DNA from: Gluconacetobacter asukensis
GTDB taxonomy: Bacteria > Pseudomonadota > Alphaproteobacteria > Acetobacterales > Acetobacteraceae
DNA: 64,000 nucleotides
Reading direction: 5' to 3'
Assembly: GCF_014174375.1 (NCBI RefSeq)
Contig: NZ_JABEQE010000001.1
Span: forward strand, 1 to 64,000
This document shows, piece by piece, positions 1 to 8,547 of this stretch. The notes below the pieces were generated by a model. It worked only from the letters and a program-made list of their open reading frames with translations, was not told the DNA's origin and ran no database searches. A program made the position numbers and the translations under genes. How positions within the stretch are numbered: position 1 is the stretch's first letter; each line of letters starts with the position of its first letter.

Positions 1-102
1 CGACAGACATGACGTCATCCAGCGCTTTCGACGAAGACAGGCACAACCCGTCAGAAAGCGAAGCTCACAAGCTCAAGACCTCAGAAAATATTAACTTCGC
101 GC
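1..102. other. Non-coding left edge, possible end of an inserted element
   Basis: No gene is visible here. The stretch is more AT-rich than its surroundings and replaces the expected continuation of the nucleoside hydrolase gene. It contains the inverted pair CGCTTTC (24-30) and GAAAGCG (54-60). It may be the end of a mobile element that extends left of the window, but no transposase or clear terminal repeat can be seen, so this is inference. Confidence 0.3.
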
Positions 103-423
103 CTATGGGGCGAAGCCCTCGGCCGCTTGCAACGATGGGGGCGGCAGGTCGTAGCCATCGAACCCGGTGGTGCCATGCACATGCTCGGCGGTACGCAGCG
201 CCCCCACCAGCGGCCCCGCCGCCCCGGCATAGACCGGCACATCCCCCCGTCCCGCCAGTTCCAGCGCCATCAGGGCGTTTCGCGTGGTCAACGCCAGCGG
301 CACGTTGCCCCCCACCGTCGTCAGCGCCAGCACCTCCAGCTTGTCAGGCGATGCCAGCGCCATGAGGAAAGCGACCGCATCGTCCGGTGACGGGTCCGTG
401 TCGATAATGATGGCGCGCGCCAC
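103..423 (-). pseudogene. Nucleoside hydrolase (IunH-like), truncated to the N-terminal third
   Basis: The 106-residue product starts with the nucleoside hydrolase signature: IIIDTDPSPDDAVAFLMAL near residue 5 carries the Asp cluster that binds Ca2+ and ribose in this family, and TTVGGN follows near residue 36. It ends abruptly after AAEGFAP with a TAG stop. Family members normally run to about 300-320 residues and continue past this point, so the C-terminal two thirds are missing. What lies beyond the stop does not resemble the rest of the enzyme in any frame I checked. The gene begins 12 bases after the permease stop and was probably the last gene of that transport operon. A broken, non-functional copy is most likely. 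Confidence 0.75.
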
Positions 424-435
424 AATATCCCTCCT

Positions 436-1206
436 TCAATCGGACCGATCGTCCGGCACCCAGTACAGCATCCGCGCCAACGCCCGGTCCACCCCCCACC
501 AGAGCAGTACCGTCATCGTCGCCAATACCAGCAGCGCCGCGAACATCAGGTCGGTCTCGAAGCGCGTATTGGCCGTCTGCATCAGGAAGCCCAGCCCCGA
601 CGACGCCCCGACCCACTCCCCCACCACCGCGCCCAGCGGCGCGATCGCGGCAGCCACCCGCAGGCCGGAGGCAAAGGCCGGCAGCGCCGCCGGCAGCCGC
701 AGCCGCAGCAGCACCAGCCCAGGCCGCGCATCCATGCTCCGCGCCAGATCCAGCCAGCCCGGCGGCGTGCGGCGCAAGCCATCGAAGAAGGACGAGGTGA
801 TGGGAAAGAAGATCACCAGCACCGCCATCACCACCTTCGAGGCGATGCCGAAGCCGAACCACAGCACCAGCAGCGGCGCCAGCGCAAAGACCGGCACCGC
901 CTGGCTGAGCAGCACCAGCGGCATCATCCAGCGCCGCACGGGGGCCGACGCCATCATCAGCAACGCCAGCACGCCACCGCCCAACGTGCCCAGCAGCAAC
1001 CCCAGCCCGGTTTCCAGCAGGGTCGTCCCCGCCGCGCCGGCCAGCAATCCACGCTGCGCCCACAGGGCCCGCCCCACCGCTCCCGGCGGCGGCAGCAGAT
1101 AGGGCGGCACCCCGCCCAGCCGGACGATCCCCCACCACAGCAGGCCCAGCCCGCACAGCGTGCCCACCGGCCGGCCCAGCCGCCCCGCGATTCGCCGCAT
1201 GCTCAT
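436..1206 (-). CDS. ABC transporter permease, ThiX/SsuC family
   Basis: A 256-residue inner-membrane permease of the binding-protein-dependent family that includes ThiX (thiamine precursor HMP) and SsuC/TauC (sulfonates). About six hydrophobic segments are visible. The cytoplasmic EAA-type loop lies around residues 150-190 (DLARSMDARPGLVLLRLRLP), followed by APLGAVVGEWVGASSGLGF, which resembles ThiX. The start overlaps the stop of the ATPase gene as ATGA, so the two subunits are translationally coupled. A substrate-binding protein is not in the window. HMP or a related pyrimidine is my best guess for the substrate, partly because a nucleoside hydrolase follows. Confidence 0.8.
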   Translation of the reverse strand: MSMRRIAGRLGRPVGTLCGLGLLWWGIVRLGGVPPYLLPPPGAVGRALWAQRGLLAGAAGTTLLETGLGLLLGTLGGGVLALLMMASAPVRRWMMPLVLLSQAVPVFALAPLLVLWFGFGIASKVVMAVLVIFFPITSSFFDGLRRTPPGWLDLARSMDARPGLVLLRLRLPAALPAFASGLRVAAAIAPLGAVVGEWVGASSGLGFLMQTANTRFETDLMFAALLVLATMTVLLWWGVDRALARMLYWVPDDRSD

Positions 1207-1940
1207 GGCCCCGCCGCATCCAGCATGCGGCGCAGCAGCACCCCCTGGGCATGTAGCACGGATTCCTCATCCGCCGGCCGGGGCACCGCGCCCTCCGGCA
1301 CCGCAATGCCCGCCACGCGCACCGGGTCACCTGCCATCAGCAGGATTTCCTGCCCCAGCCGGCAGGCTTCCAGCGGGTCATGGGTAATCAGCACCACCGT
1401 GCGCCCATGCAGGGTCTCGGCCGCCAGATCCTGCATCCGCGCCCGCGTCACGCTGTCCAGCGCCGAAAAGGGCTCGTCCATCAGCACGACCGGACGATCC
1501 TCGTACAATGTCCGGGCCAGCGCCACACGCTGGCGCATCCCACCCGACAGTTCGGCCGGCAGCGCCGTCAACCGGTCGGCCAGCCCCATCCGCCGCAGCA
1601 ACTCCGCCGCCCGGTCACGATCGGGCCGCCGGCCGCGCAGCCGATCGCCCAGCATCACATTGTCGATCACCCGCGCCCAGGGTTGCAGCAGATCGCGCTG
1701 GCCCATCCAGGCCACCCGGCCCGCCAGCCGCGCGCCGTCATCGGCCGCGACCGTGCCCGCCGCCGGGCGATCCAGCCCCGCGATCACGCGCAGCAGGCTG
1801 GTCTTGCCCACCCCGCTGGAACCCAGCAGCACGGAAAACACCCCGGCCGGCAATGTCAGGTCCAGTCCGGTGAACAACGCCCGCCCACCATGCGCCACGG
1901 CCAGATCCCGCAGCCTCAGCGCAGGTGCCGGTGCCGTCAC
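1203..1940 (-). CDS. ABC transporter ATP-binding protein, ThiZ/SsuB-like
   Basis: A 245-residue nucleotide-binding subunit. Walker A is GSSGVGKTS (about residues 39-47), the ABC signature is LSGGMRQR, Walker B is VVLMDEP, and the switch His lies in ITHD. It powers the permease encoded immediately downstream. The start codon is GTG in a GTGA overlap with the rnhA stop, so translation is probably coupled to rnhA. The combination of a conserved housekeeping block (ispH, thrB, rnhA) with a vitamin or sulfonate-type transporter in one run of overlapping genes suggests a single transcript. Confidence 0.85.
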   Translation of the reverse strand: MTAPAPALRLRDLAVAHGGRALFTGLDLTLPAGVFSVLLGSSGVGKTSLLRVIAGLDRPAAGTVAADDGARLAGRVAWMGQRDLLQPWARVIDNVMLGDRLRGRRPDRDRAAELLRRMGLADRLTALPAELSGGMRQRVALARTLYEDRPVVLMDEPFSALDSVTRARMQDLAAETLHGRTVVLITHDPLEACRLGQEILLMAGDPVRVAGIAVPEGAVPRPADEESVLHAQGVLLRRMLDAAGP

Positions 1941-2461
1941 CGGCGGCGAACGGGATAGGCCAGCCCCAGCGCGTCGCGTGCCGCCGTGGCCAGCCGGTCG
2001 ACCCGCTCGTTATTCTCGTCACCCGAATGGCCGCGCACCCAGCGCCACTCGACCTGATGACGCTTGGTGATCTCCAGCAGCCGCCGCCACAGATCCATAT
2101 TGGCAACCGGATCGCCCGATGCATTGCGCCAGTTCCGGCGCACCCAGCCAGTGTGCCAGCGGGTGATGCCGTTGCGCACATATTCGCTGTCCGTGTGCAG
2201 CACCACCACACAGGGGCGCTTCAGCGCCTCCAGCGCCTCGGCCGCCGCCGTCAGCTCCATGCGATTGTTGGTGGTCTCGGCCTCGCCACCCGAAATCTCG
2301 CGTTCGGTGCCGCGAAATTTCAGCAGCGCCGCCCAGCCGCCCGGGCCGGGATTGGGCTTGCAGCCGCCATCGGTCCAGATCTCGACCGGCGCGGACGCGT
2401 TCGGCACATCAAGCTCGAACGCGGCATCGGCCTCGATCGGCCGGTCGGTATCAGACGCCAT
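1937..2461 (-). CDS. rnhA: Ribonuclease HI
   Basis: A 174-residue type 1 RNase H that removes RNA from RNA-DNA hybrids. The active-site set is visible: Asp31 in WTDGG, Glu in [10 protein letters not shown], Asp in HTDSEYV, the catalytic-loop His in [13 protein letters not shown], and the final Asp in that same motif. I chose the ATG at 2461, which overlaps the thrB stop by 11 bases with a GGAGG about 12 bases upstream. Two further in-frame starts up to 2485 would add only an Arg-rich tail. The first 25 residues are an extra acidic extension compared with E. coli RnhA. Confidence 0.93.
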   Translation of the reverse strand: MASDTDRPIEADAAFELDVPNASAPVEIWTDGGCKPNPGPGGWAALLKFRGTEREISGGEAETTNNRMELTAAAEALEALKRPCVVVLHTDSEYVRNGITRWHTGWVRRNWRNASGDPVANMDLWRRLLEITKRHQVEWRWVRGHSGDENNERVDRLATAARDALGLAYPVRRR

Positions 2462-3416
2462 AGACCGACGCATCCTCCGCCGCACGATGAAAGCGTAGGC
2501 GGCGCAGGTAATCGAGCGGGTCCTTGCGCGTCACCATCGCGCCGGGTGGCGTGTTCAGCCAGTCATACAGCCGGGTCAGCAGAAACCGCATCGCGGCCCC
2601 CGCGGCCAGCACCGGCATCGCCCGCCGCTCGGCCGGGCTGAGGGGCCGCACCGATTCATACCCCGCGATCAGCGCCCGCGCCCGCTCGGGCACGAACGCG
2701 CCATCTTCCTCGAAACACCAGGCATTCAGGCAGATCGCAATGTCGTAGGCCAGGAAATCGGTGCAGGCGAAATAGAAATCGATCAGCCCCGACACCCTGC
2801 CATCCAGAAAAAAGACATTGTCGGGGAACAGATCGGCATGGATCTGCCCGCGCGGTAACGCGTCGCCCCCCGGCCAGGCCGGCAGGATCGCGGCCAACGC
2901 GGCATCCAGTTCCGCCCCCAGGCCCGGCGACACCGAATCCGCATCCGCCCGGCAGGAATCCAGCAGAGGCGCCCAGGCCGCCGGCCCCAGCCCGTTGGCA
3001 CGTTCGGCCGTAAAGTCCCGCCCCGCGACATGCAGCGCCGCCAGCGCGGCACCCACCGGCGCGCAATGCTCCACCCGCACGTCGCGCGGCCACACACCGG
3101 GCAGAAAGGTCGTGATCGCCGCCGGCCGTCCGGCCAGGCTGCGCAGGGCATCGCCGTCGCGCCCCGCCACCGGGCGCGGACAGGACAAGCCGTGATCAGC
3201 CAGAGCCCCCATCAGCCCCAGGAACCAGGGCAGATCGGCGGGATTCACCCGCCGCTCGTACAATGTCAGGATAAAATCGCCGTCCGTGGTCCGCAGGACG
3301 AAATTGCTGTTCTCGACCCCTTCGGCAATGCCCCGATAGGCCGTGAGTTCACCGATATCGTAGAGGGACAGGAACGCCCGCAGCGCCCCGTCCGACACAT
3401 CCGTATAGACCGCCAT
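2451..3416 (-). CDS. thrB: Homoserine kinase (aminoglycoside phosphotransferase fold)
   Basis: A 321-residue ThrB of the type used by alphaproteobacteria and pseudomonads, with the APH/choline-kinase fold rather than the GHMP fold. It phosphorylates homoserine on the way to threonine. The catalytic loop is HADLFPDN (His193, Asp195, Asn200) and the metal-binding Asp213 lies in LIDFYF. The N-terminal GVENSNFVL is the nucleotide-binding part. The gene sits 15 bases after ispH and overlaps rnhA, a gene order common in Rhodospirillales, which supports an operon. Confidence 0.93.
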   Translation of the reverse strand: MAVYTDVSDGALRAFLSLYDIGELTAYRGIAEGVENSNFVLRTTDGDFILTLYERRVNPADLPWFLGLMGALADHGLSCPRPVAGRDGDALRSLAGRPAAITTFLPGVWPRDVRVEHCAPVGAALAALHVAGRDFTAERANGLGPAAWAPLLDSCRADADSVSPGLGAELDAALAAILPAWPGGDALPRGQIHADLFPDNVFFLDGRVSGLIDFYFACTDFLAYDIAICLNAWCFEEDGAFVPERARALIAGYESVRPLSPAERRAMPVLAAGAAMRFLLTRLYDWLNTPPGAMVTRKDPLDYLRRLRFHRAAEDASVYGV

Positions 3417-3431
3417 GCGAACCGGGCCTGA

Positions 3432-4430
3432 TCAGCCCAGCGGCGCCGGCAGGCGGAAGGTCACATTCTCTTCCTTGACCGTCCGTTCCTCGATTTCCAG
3501 CGTGAAATGCTTGGCCAGCGCCGTCACCATTTCCTGCACCAGCGCCTCGGGCGCCGAGGCCCCGGCGGTGATGCCCAGCGTGTTCACCCCGTCCAGCACC
3601 GACCAGTCCAGGTTGCTCAGGCGCGGCACCAGCAGGGCACGCGGCGCGCCGGAGCGTTCCGCCACCTCGCGCAGGCGCTGGGAGTTGGAGGAATTCGGCG
3701 AGCCGATCACGATCACGAGGTCGCAGCCCGGCGCAATGGCCTTGACCGCTTCCTGGCGGTTGGTGGTGGCGTAGCAGATATCCTCGCGCTTCGGCCCCTC
3801 GATCAGCGGGAAGCGGCGGCGCAGGATCTCGACGATCTCGGCAGTGTCATCGACCGACAGCGTGGTCTGGGTAATGAAGGCCAGGCGCGTCGGATCGGCC
3901 GGCTGCACGGTCCGGGCCTCTTCCGCGTCATTGATCAGGGTCACCGCGCCGGCGGGAAGCTGGCCCATCGTGCCCACCACTTCCGGGTGTCCGGCATGGC
4001 CGATCATCAGGATGTGACGGCTCTCGGGGCCGCCATCGGCGAAATGACGCTCGGCCTCGCGATGCACCTTGGAGACCAGCGGGCAGGTCGCATCCAGGTA
4101 CAGCAGGTTGCGCCGCTCGGCCTCGGCCGGCACCGTCTTGGGCACGCCATGGGCCGAGAACACGACATGCGCGTCGGCCGGCACCTCGTCCAGTTCCTCG
4201 ACGAAGATGGCACCCTGCGCTTCCAGCTCCTCGACCACGGTCCGGTTATGCACGATCTCGTGCCGCACATAGACCGGCGCGCCATAGCGGCGGATCGCTT
4301 CCTCGACCACGCGGATCGCACGATCCACCCCGGCGCAGAAGCCGCGCGGCCCGGCCAGAAGAACCTTCAGCGACCGCATGGGCGCCTCAATGGGGGCGGA
4401 ATCGGAGGTCTGAATCATCTGGTCGGGCAT
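3432..4430 (-). CDS. ispH: 4-hydroxy-3-methylbut-2-enyl diphosphate reductase
   Basis: A 332-residue IspH/LytB, the last enzyme of the MEP isoprenoid pathway, giving IPP and DMAPP. The three cysteines that hold the Fe-S cluster are seen at about 32 (GFCAGV), 116 (ATCPLV) and 219 ([10 protein letters not shown]). Substrate-binding His61, His94, His148 and the proton-donor Glu150 (GHAGHPEV) and the SPNSSNS loop are also present. I chose the ATG at 4430, preceded by GGGGAA; an internal Met18 gives the length of E. coli IspH, so the first 17 residues may be an extension. It is the first gene of the minus-strand operon. Confidence 0.95.
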   Translation of the reverse strand: MPDQMIQTSDSAPIEAPMRSLKVLLAGPRGFCAGVDRAIRVVEEAIRRYGAPVYVRHEIVHNRTVVEELEAQGAIFVEELDEVPADAHVVFSAHGVPKTVPAEAERRNLLYLDATCPLVSKVHREAERHFADGGPESRHILMIGHAGHPEVVGTMGQLPAGAVTLINDAEEARTVQPADPTRLAFITQTTLSVDDTAEIVEILRRRFPLIEGPKREDICYATTNRQEAVKAIAPGCDLVIVIGSPNSSNSQRLREVAERSGAPRALLVPRLSNLDWSVLDGVNTLGITAGASAPEALVQEMVTALAKHFTLEIEERTVKEENVTFRLPAPLG

Positions 4431-4661
4431 GGTGTTCCCCAAACGGCCGGCGAGCGGTATAGGATACGGGCCGGGGGCAGCGACCGGCCGGCCGCGCATC
4501 CCGGTGCTGGTCCGGCCCTACGCAAACCGGGGCCATGGCGCAAGCCATTTTCCTGTAACCCCGGTGCATTTGGACATACCCGTCCAGCCGGAGCCACACA
4601 AGCAGCCCGTCCACATGGCGGTCCCCGCAACCATGACCAAGCACGAGACCCCGGAACCCGC

Positions 4662-5261
4662 ATGACCTCCCGCATGACCATCGCCAGCCCGAGCGGCCTT
4701 CGCCGCTTTCGCCCCGCCCATCTCAGCGGCCTGGCGATCCTGCCGCTCGCCATGTCGCTGGCGGCATGCACCCTGGACAATCCGGATGCCTTCGCACCGT
4801 CCTGCCCGATCGTCGAGGTCCCCGGCGCGGCCGCCGACCTGGTCGCCTTCACCGGCCCGTCGCACGATATCGGCCATCTGGCCTCCCGTGCCAGCGTGAC
4901 GCGCGTCACCGGCCAGTGCCACAAAGGCCAGGGAAAATCGGCCTCGGTCGTCGCCGATATCAGCCTGGGCCTGAACGTCACGCGCGGCCCCGGCGCCGGG
5001 CGCACGCTCGAAATCCCGTATTTCGTCGCCGTGGTCTATGGCGACGAGATCAAGAACAAGAAGCAGTTCACCGAGACGGTGCAGTTCCCGGCCAACGTCA
5101 CCCAGATGCTGACCCATACCCGCATCGTGCCGATCACGCTGCCGGTGTCCAAGCATGTCACGGTCGACGGCTACCGGCTGGAAGTCGGCCTCCAGTTGAC
5201 GAAAGAGCAGCTGGAGTACAACCAGACCCACCTGATCGCGCCGACCTTCCATCACATGTGA
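4662..5261 (+). CDS. Putative lipoprotein, unknown function
   Basis: 199 residues with a typical lipoprotein signal: an Arg-rich n-region, a hydrophobic stretch, then the lipobox SLAAC with Cys36. The mature part contains a conserved-looking second Cys (APSCPIVEVPG), a beta-rich region (VADISLGLNVTRGPGAG, IPYFVAVVYGDEI) and ends in HHM. It is probably anchored to a membrane on the periplasmic side. A second start at 4674 is possible. I do not recognise a named family, though similar proteins occur in Acetobacteraceae. It diverges from ispH across a 230-base spacer and precedes the OPT transporter by 95 bases. Confidence 0.75.
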   Translation: MTSRMTIASPSGLRRFRPAHLSGLAILPLAMSLAACTLDNPDAFAPSCPIVEVPGAAADLVAFTGPSHDIGHLASRASVTRVTGQCHKGQGKSASVVADISLGLNVTRGPGAGRTLEIPYFVAVVYGDEIKNKKQFTETVQFPANVTQMLTHTRIVPITLPVSKHVTVDGYRLEVGLQLTKEQLEYNQTHLIAPTFHHM

Positions 5262-5356
5262 CCAGCAAACGGCCACGGGCCCACAGCCATGCCGGCAGCC
5301 GGCGCGCCCGCGGCCTTCACCGACAGACCAAGCGATATTAGCGACATGAAGACAGC

Positions 5357-7309
5357 ATGACGGACACCGCCCTTTCCCAGACCGCGCCCGCCCTCAGCCA
5401 GCGGGAAATGACCCTGCGCGGTTTTATCCTCGGTGCCCTGATCACCATCGTCTTCACCGCCTCCAACATCTATCTGGGGCTCAAGATCGGCCTGACCGTC
5501 GCGTCGTCGATTCCGGCGGCCGTGATCTCCATGTCCGTATTGCGGGCGATGGGCGGCTCCACGATCCTCGAAAACAACATGGTCCAGACGCAGGCCTCGG
5601 CGGCCGGCACGCTGTCCTGCGTGTTCGTCTCGCTGCCCTGCATGATCATGATCGGCTACTGGCAGCATTTTCCCTATCTGGAGACGACGCTGATCACGCT
5701 GGCCGGCGGCATGACCGGCGTGCTGTTCACCGTTCCGCTGCGCCGGGCCATGGTGACCAACAGCGACCTGCCCTACCCGGAAGGCGTCGCGGCGGCCGAG
5801 ATCCTGAAGGCCGGGTCCGAAAGCGGCAGCCCCGAGAGCCTGCGCGCCCTGCTGACCGGCGGCATCCTGTCGGCCCTGGTCACGTTCGCCACCGGCGGGC
5901 TGCGCCTGCTGGCCGACGGCGCGGCGCTGACCGCGACATGGGGTGGCGCCATCTTCCGCGCCTCGACCGGCTTCTCGCTGGCCCTGCTGGGCGCGGGCTA
6001 CCTGGTCGGGATCGCCGGCGGCCTCGCCATGCTGATCGGCACCCTCATCGCCTGGGACGTCGCGGTCCCGATCCTCAGCGTCAGGTTGCCCAATCCCGGC
6101 CATCTTGCCGCCGGAGATTTCGCAACCCAGCTCTGGACGCACAAGGTGCGATTCCTCGGGGCCGGCACCATCGCCATTTCCGCCATCTGGACCCTGGCCC
6201 TGCTGGCGCGCCCGGTCGCGGCCGGCATCCGCGACATGATGCACGCCCATGGTTCGGACGACGAGGACGGCCGCATGCGCGACCTTACGCCGCGCACACT
6301 CCTGCTGCTGACCGGCCTGTGCCTGGCCATCCTGTTCGTCCTGTTCGTCGCCTTCCAGTATCCCTTCGCCCATGGCGGCGCCATCGTCACAGCGGCGCTG
6401 GCGGCGGTCGCATTCTGCGCCCTGTTCGGCTTCCTGGTCGCCGCCGCATGCGGCTACATGGCCGGCATCGTGGGGTCCTCCTCCTCGCCGCTGTCGGGCA
6501 TCGCGATCATCGCCATCGTCCTGGTCGCGTCCTTCATGCTGGTGCTGGAACCGCTGGGCGTCCTGCCCACCGAGATGTCGGCCAACAGCCGGCACCTGGC
6601 CGTGGCCTTCGCGCTCTATATCCTCTCGGCCATCGTCGCCTCCTCGGCCATTTCCAACGACAACCTCCAGGATCTCAAGACGGGCCAACTGGTCGGGGCC
6701 TCGCCCTGGCGGCAGCAGGTGGCGCTGCTGGTAGGCTGCGTCAGCGGCGCCATCGTCATTCCGCCGGTGCTGGAACTGCTGTACCAGGCCTATGGCTTCG
6801 TCGGCGCCATGCCCCATGCCGGCATGAATCCCGACCATGCGCTGCCGGCCCCGCAACCCGCCCTGCTGACCACCATCGCCATCGGCATCTTCCAGCACCA
6901 GCTCGACTGGACCATGATCCTGATCGGCATCGCACTGGGCGTCGTGCTCATCGTCACCGACCTGGGCCTGCGCCGCATCGGCGGGGCCCTGCCGCCTCTG
7001 GCGGTGGGTATCGGGCTGTATCTTCCTCCTGCGGTCAGCGTCACGCTGGCCATCGGCGCCATCATCGGCTGGGCCTGCTCGCGCGGCGCCCGCCAGGCCG
7101 AAGGCGGCATTGCCACCATGCTGGCCTCGGGCTTCATCGTGGGCGAAAGCCTGACGGGCGTGCTGCTGGCCGGTGTTGCCGGCGCCACCGGCCGCGACGA
7201 CACGCTGGCCATCCTCTCGCCCGACGCGACCACGCTGCCGTCGGTGCTGGGATTCCTGGTCTTTGCCGCCATATGTGCATGGTTCGGCCACCGCATCCGC
7301 AAGGCCTGA
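5357..7309 (+). CDS. OPT family oligopeptide transporter
   Basis: A 650-residue polytopic membrane protein with about 14-16 hydrophobic segments. It carries OPT-family hallmarks: SNIYLGLKIGLTVASSIPAA near the N-terminus, NNMVQTQASAAG around residue 75, and NSDLPYPEGVAAAEIL near 135. OPT proteins import small peptides or metal-chelate peptides by proton symport. A tiny ORF (MKTA, 5346-5360) overlaps the ATG as ATGA and could couple translation, but it may be chance. The stop codon is the first base-paired triplet of a structured repeat (7307-7459). Confidence 0.9.
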   Translation: MTDTALSQTAPALSQREMTLRGFILGALITIVFTASNIYLGLKIGLTVASSIPAAVISMSVLRAMGGSTILENNMVQTQASAAGTLSCVFVSLPCMIMIGYWQHFPYLETTLITLAGGMTGVLFTVPLRRAMVTNSDLPYPEGVAAAEILKAGSESGSPESLRALLTGGILSALVTFATGGLRLLADGAALTATWGGAIFRASTGFSLALLGAGYLVGIAGGLAMLIGTLIAWDVAVPILSVRLPNPGHLAAGDFATQLWTHKVRFLGAGTIAISAIWTLALLARPVAAGIRDMMHAHGSDDEDGRMRDLTPRTLLLLTGLCLAILFVLFVAFQYPFAHGGAIVTAALAAVAFCALFGFLVAAACGYMAGIVGSSSSPLSGIAIIAIVLVASFMLVLEPLGVLPTEMSANSRHLAVAFALYILSAIVASSAISNDNLQDLKTGQLVGASPWRQQVALLVGCVSGAIVIPPVLELLYQAYGFVGAMPHAGMNPDHALPAPQPALLTTIAIGIFQHQLDWTMILIGIALGVVLIVTDLGLRRIGGALPPLAVGIGLYLPPAVSVTLAIGAIIGWACSRGARQAEGGIATMLASGFIVGESLTGVLLAGVAGATGRDDTLAILSPDATTLPSVLGFLVFAAICAWFGHRIRKA

Positions 7310-7459
7310 TGGGACATGCGCGCTGGCGGCGATCCGGCGCGCGTTTTCTGCGCTCCGATGCTCACGGCCATCAAGGCCGCTCCGCTTCGGTGCTCGAAAA
7401 CACACGACGGCCGCGGCCCTGACGGGCCGCTCTCGCTCACCAGCCCACATGTCCCATCA
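7307..7459 (+). repeat. Dispersed structured element, copy 1
   Basis: A 153-base element starting at the OPT stop codon. A 12-bp perfect helix closes it: TGATGGGACATG (7307-7318) with CATGTCCCATCA (7448-7459). Inner helices are GTTTTC/GAAAAC (7343-7348, 7396-7401), a GGCC-ATCAA-GGCC hairpin, and GCGGCCC/GGGCCGC (7413-7419, 7424-7430). About 80% of the sequence matches copies 2-4, while closing-stem bases differ in compensating pairs. No ORF of its own is credible. Confidence 0.85.
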
Positions 7460-7503
7460 AGCCCTGAGAGCGTCGACACGAACGGCAAAAGGAGTTTCGG
7501 ACG

Positions 7504-8499
7504 TTGATCCCCTTCTCGGTCCTCGACCTGTCCCTGATCGTTCGTGGCAGTGACGCCGCCACCGCTTTTCGCAACAGCCTCGACCTCGCGCGCCATGCCG
7601 AGGCGCTGGGCTTTCACCGCTACTGGGTGGCCGAGCATCATGCCATGCCGGCCATCGCGTCGGCGGCGACCGCCATCCTGATCGGCCATCTGGCGGCAGG
7701 CACGCAGCATATCCGCGTCGGCGCCGGGGGCATCATGCTGCCCAACCATGCCCCTCTGATGGTGGCCGAACAGTTCGGCACGCTGGAAAGCCTGTTCCCC
7801 GGCCGGATCGACCTCGGGTTGGGCCGCGCCCCCGGCTCGGACCAGGAAACGATGCGCGCCCTGCGCCGCGATCCCACCAGCGCCGATCGCTTCCCTCAGG
7901 AAGTCGCCGAGCTGCTGCATTATTTCGCACCACCCCAGCCCGGCCAACGTGTGCAGGCCGTGCCCGGCGCGGGCATGGATATCCCGGTCTGGCTGCTGGG
8001 ATCGTCGCTGTTCTCGGCCCATCTGGCGGCCCATCTGGGCCTGCCCTTCGCCTTTGCCTCGCATTTCGCGCCGGACATGATGGAAGAGGCCGTCACGCTC
8101 TACCGCCAGCGCTTCACCCCATCCGCCCGGCTGGCGCAGCCCTACGTCATGCTGGGGCTGAACGTGGTGGCCGCCGACACCGATGCGCAGGCCCGGTTCC
8201 TGTTCACCTCGCACCAGCAGCAATTCGTCGCCCTGCGCCGGGGCCGGCCCGGCCAGTTTCCGCCACCCGTTGCCGAAACAGAGGGACTATGGACCCCGGC
8301 CGAACAGGCCGGAATCGACCGGGCACTGGCCTGCGCCGTCGTGGGCGGCCCGGAAACCGTGCGCACCGGCCTGGCCCGCTTCATCGAACGCCATCAGCCA
8401 GACGAGTTGATGATCGTCGGCGCGATCCACGACCACGCCGCCCGCCTGCATTCCTTCGCCCTCGCGGCGGCGGCGCGGCACGCGCTGGCCGGGGCTTGA
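7504..8499 (+). CDS. Luciferase-like (LLM class) flavin-dependent oxidoreductase
   Basis: A 331-residue TIM-barrel protein of the bacterial luciferase superfamily, MsnO8-like subgroup (FMNH2-dependent monooxygenases with mostly unknown substrates). Visible family motifs are [18 protein letters not shown] near residue 38, [13 protein letters not shown] near 74 and [13 protein letters not shown] near 100. The start is TTG at 7504: AAAGGAG lies nine bases upstream and no ATG fits, so I accept it. The gene lies 44 bases after the end of repeat copy 1 and is followed 48 bases later by the M3 peptidase gene. Confidence 0.88.
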   Translation: MIPFSVLDLSLIVRGSDAATAFRNSLDLARHAEALGFHRYWVAEHHAMPAIASAATAILIGHLAAGTQHIRVGAGGIMLPNHAPLMVAEQFGTLESLFPGRIDLGLGRAPGSDQETMRALRRDPTSADRFPQEVAELLHYFAPPQPGQRVQAVPGAGMDIPVWLLGSSLFSAHLAAHLGLPFAFASHFAPDMMEEAVTLYRQRFTPSARLAQPYVMLGLNVVAADTDAQARFLFTSHQQQFVALRRGRPGQFPPPVAETEGLWTPAEQAGIDRALACAVVGGPETVRTGLARFIERHQPDELMIVGAIHDHAARLHSFALAAAARHALAGA

Positions 8500-8547
8500 C
8501 CGCACAGGACCGTGGACGGGCCGTATCGCGAATGCGATGATGCAGCC

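Noticed and set aside
3507-5261. A 584-codon plus-strand frame over ispH
   Set aside because: The first two thirds are a shadow of ispH; the lipoprotein signal shows that the gene starts at 4662.
5346-5360. Four-residue leader ORF (MKTA) overlapping the OPT start
   Set aside because: The ATGA overlap is neat but such a short frame easily arises by chance and it has no ribosome-binding site.
5252-7450. A 732-codon open frame on the minus strand across the OPT transporter gene
   Set aside because: It is low-complexity Gln/Gly/Arg/Asp-rich, has no recognised motif and mirrors the real transporter gene on the other strand; typical for GC-rich DNA.
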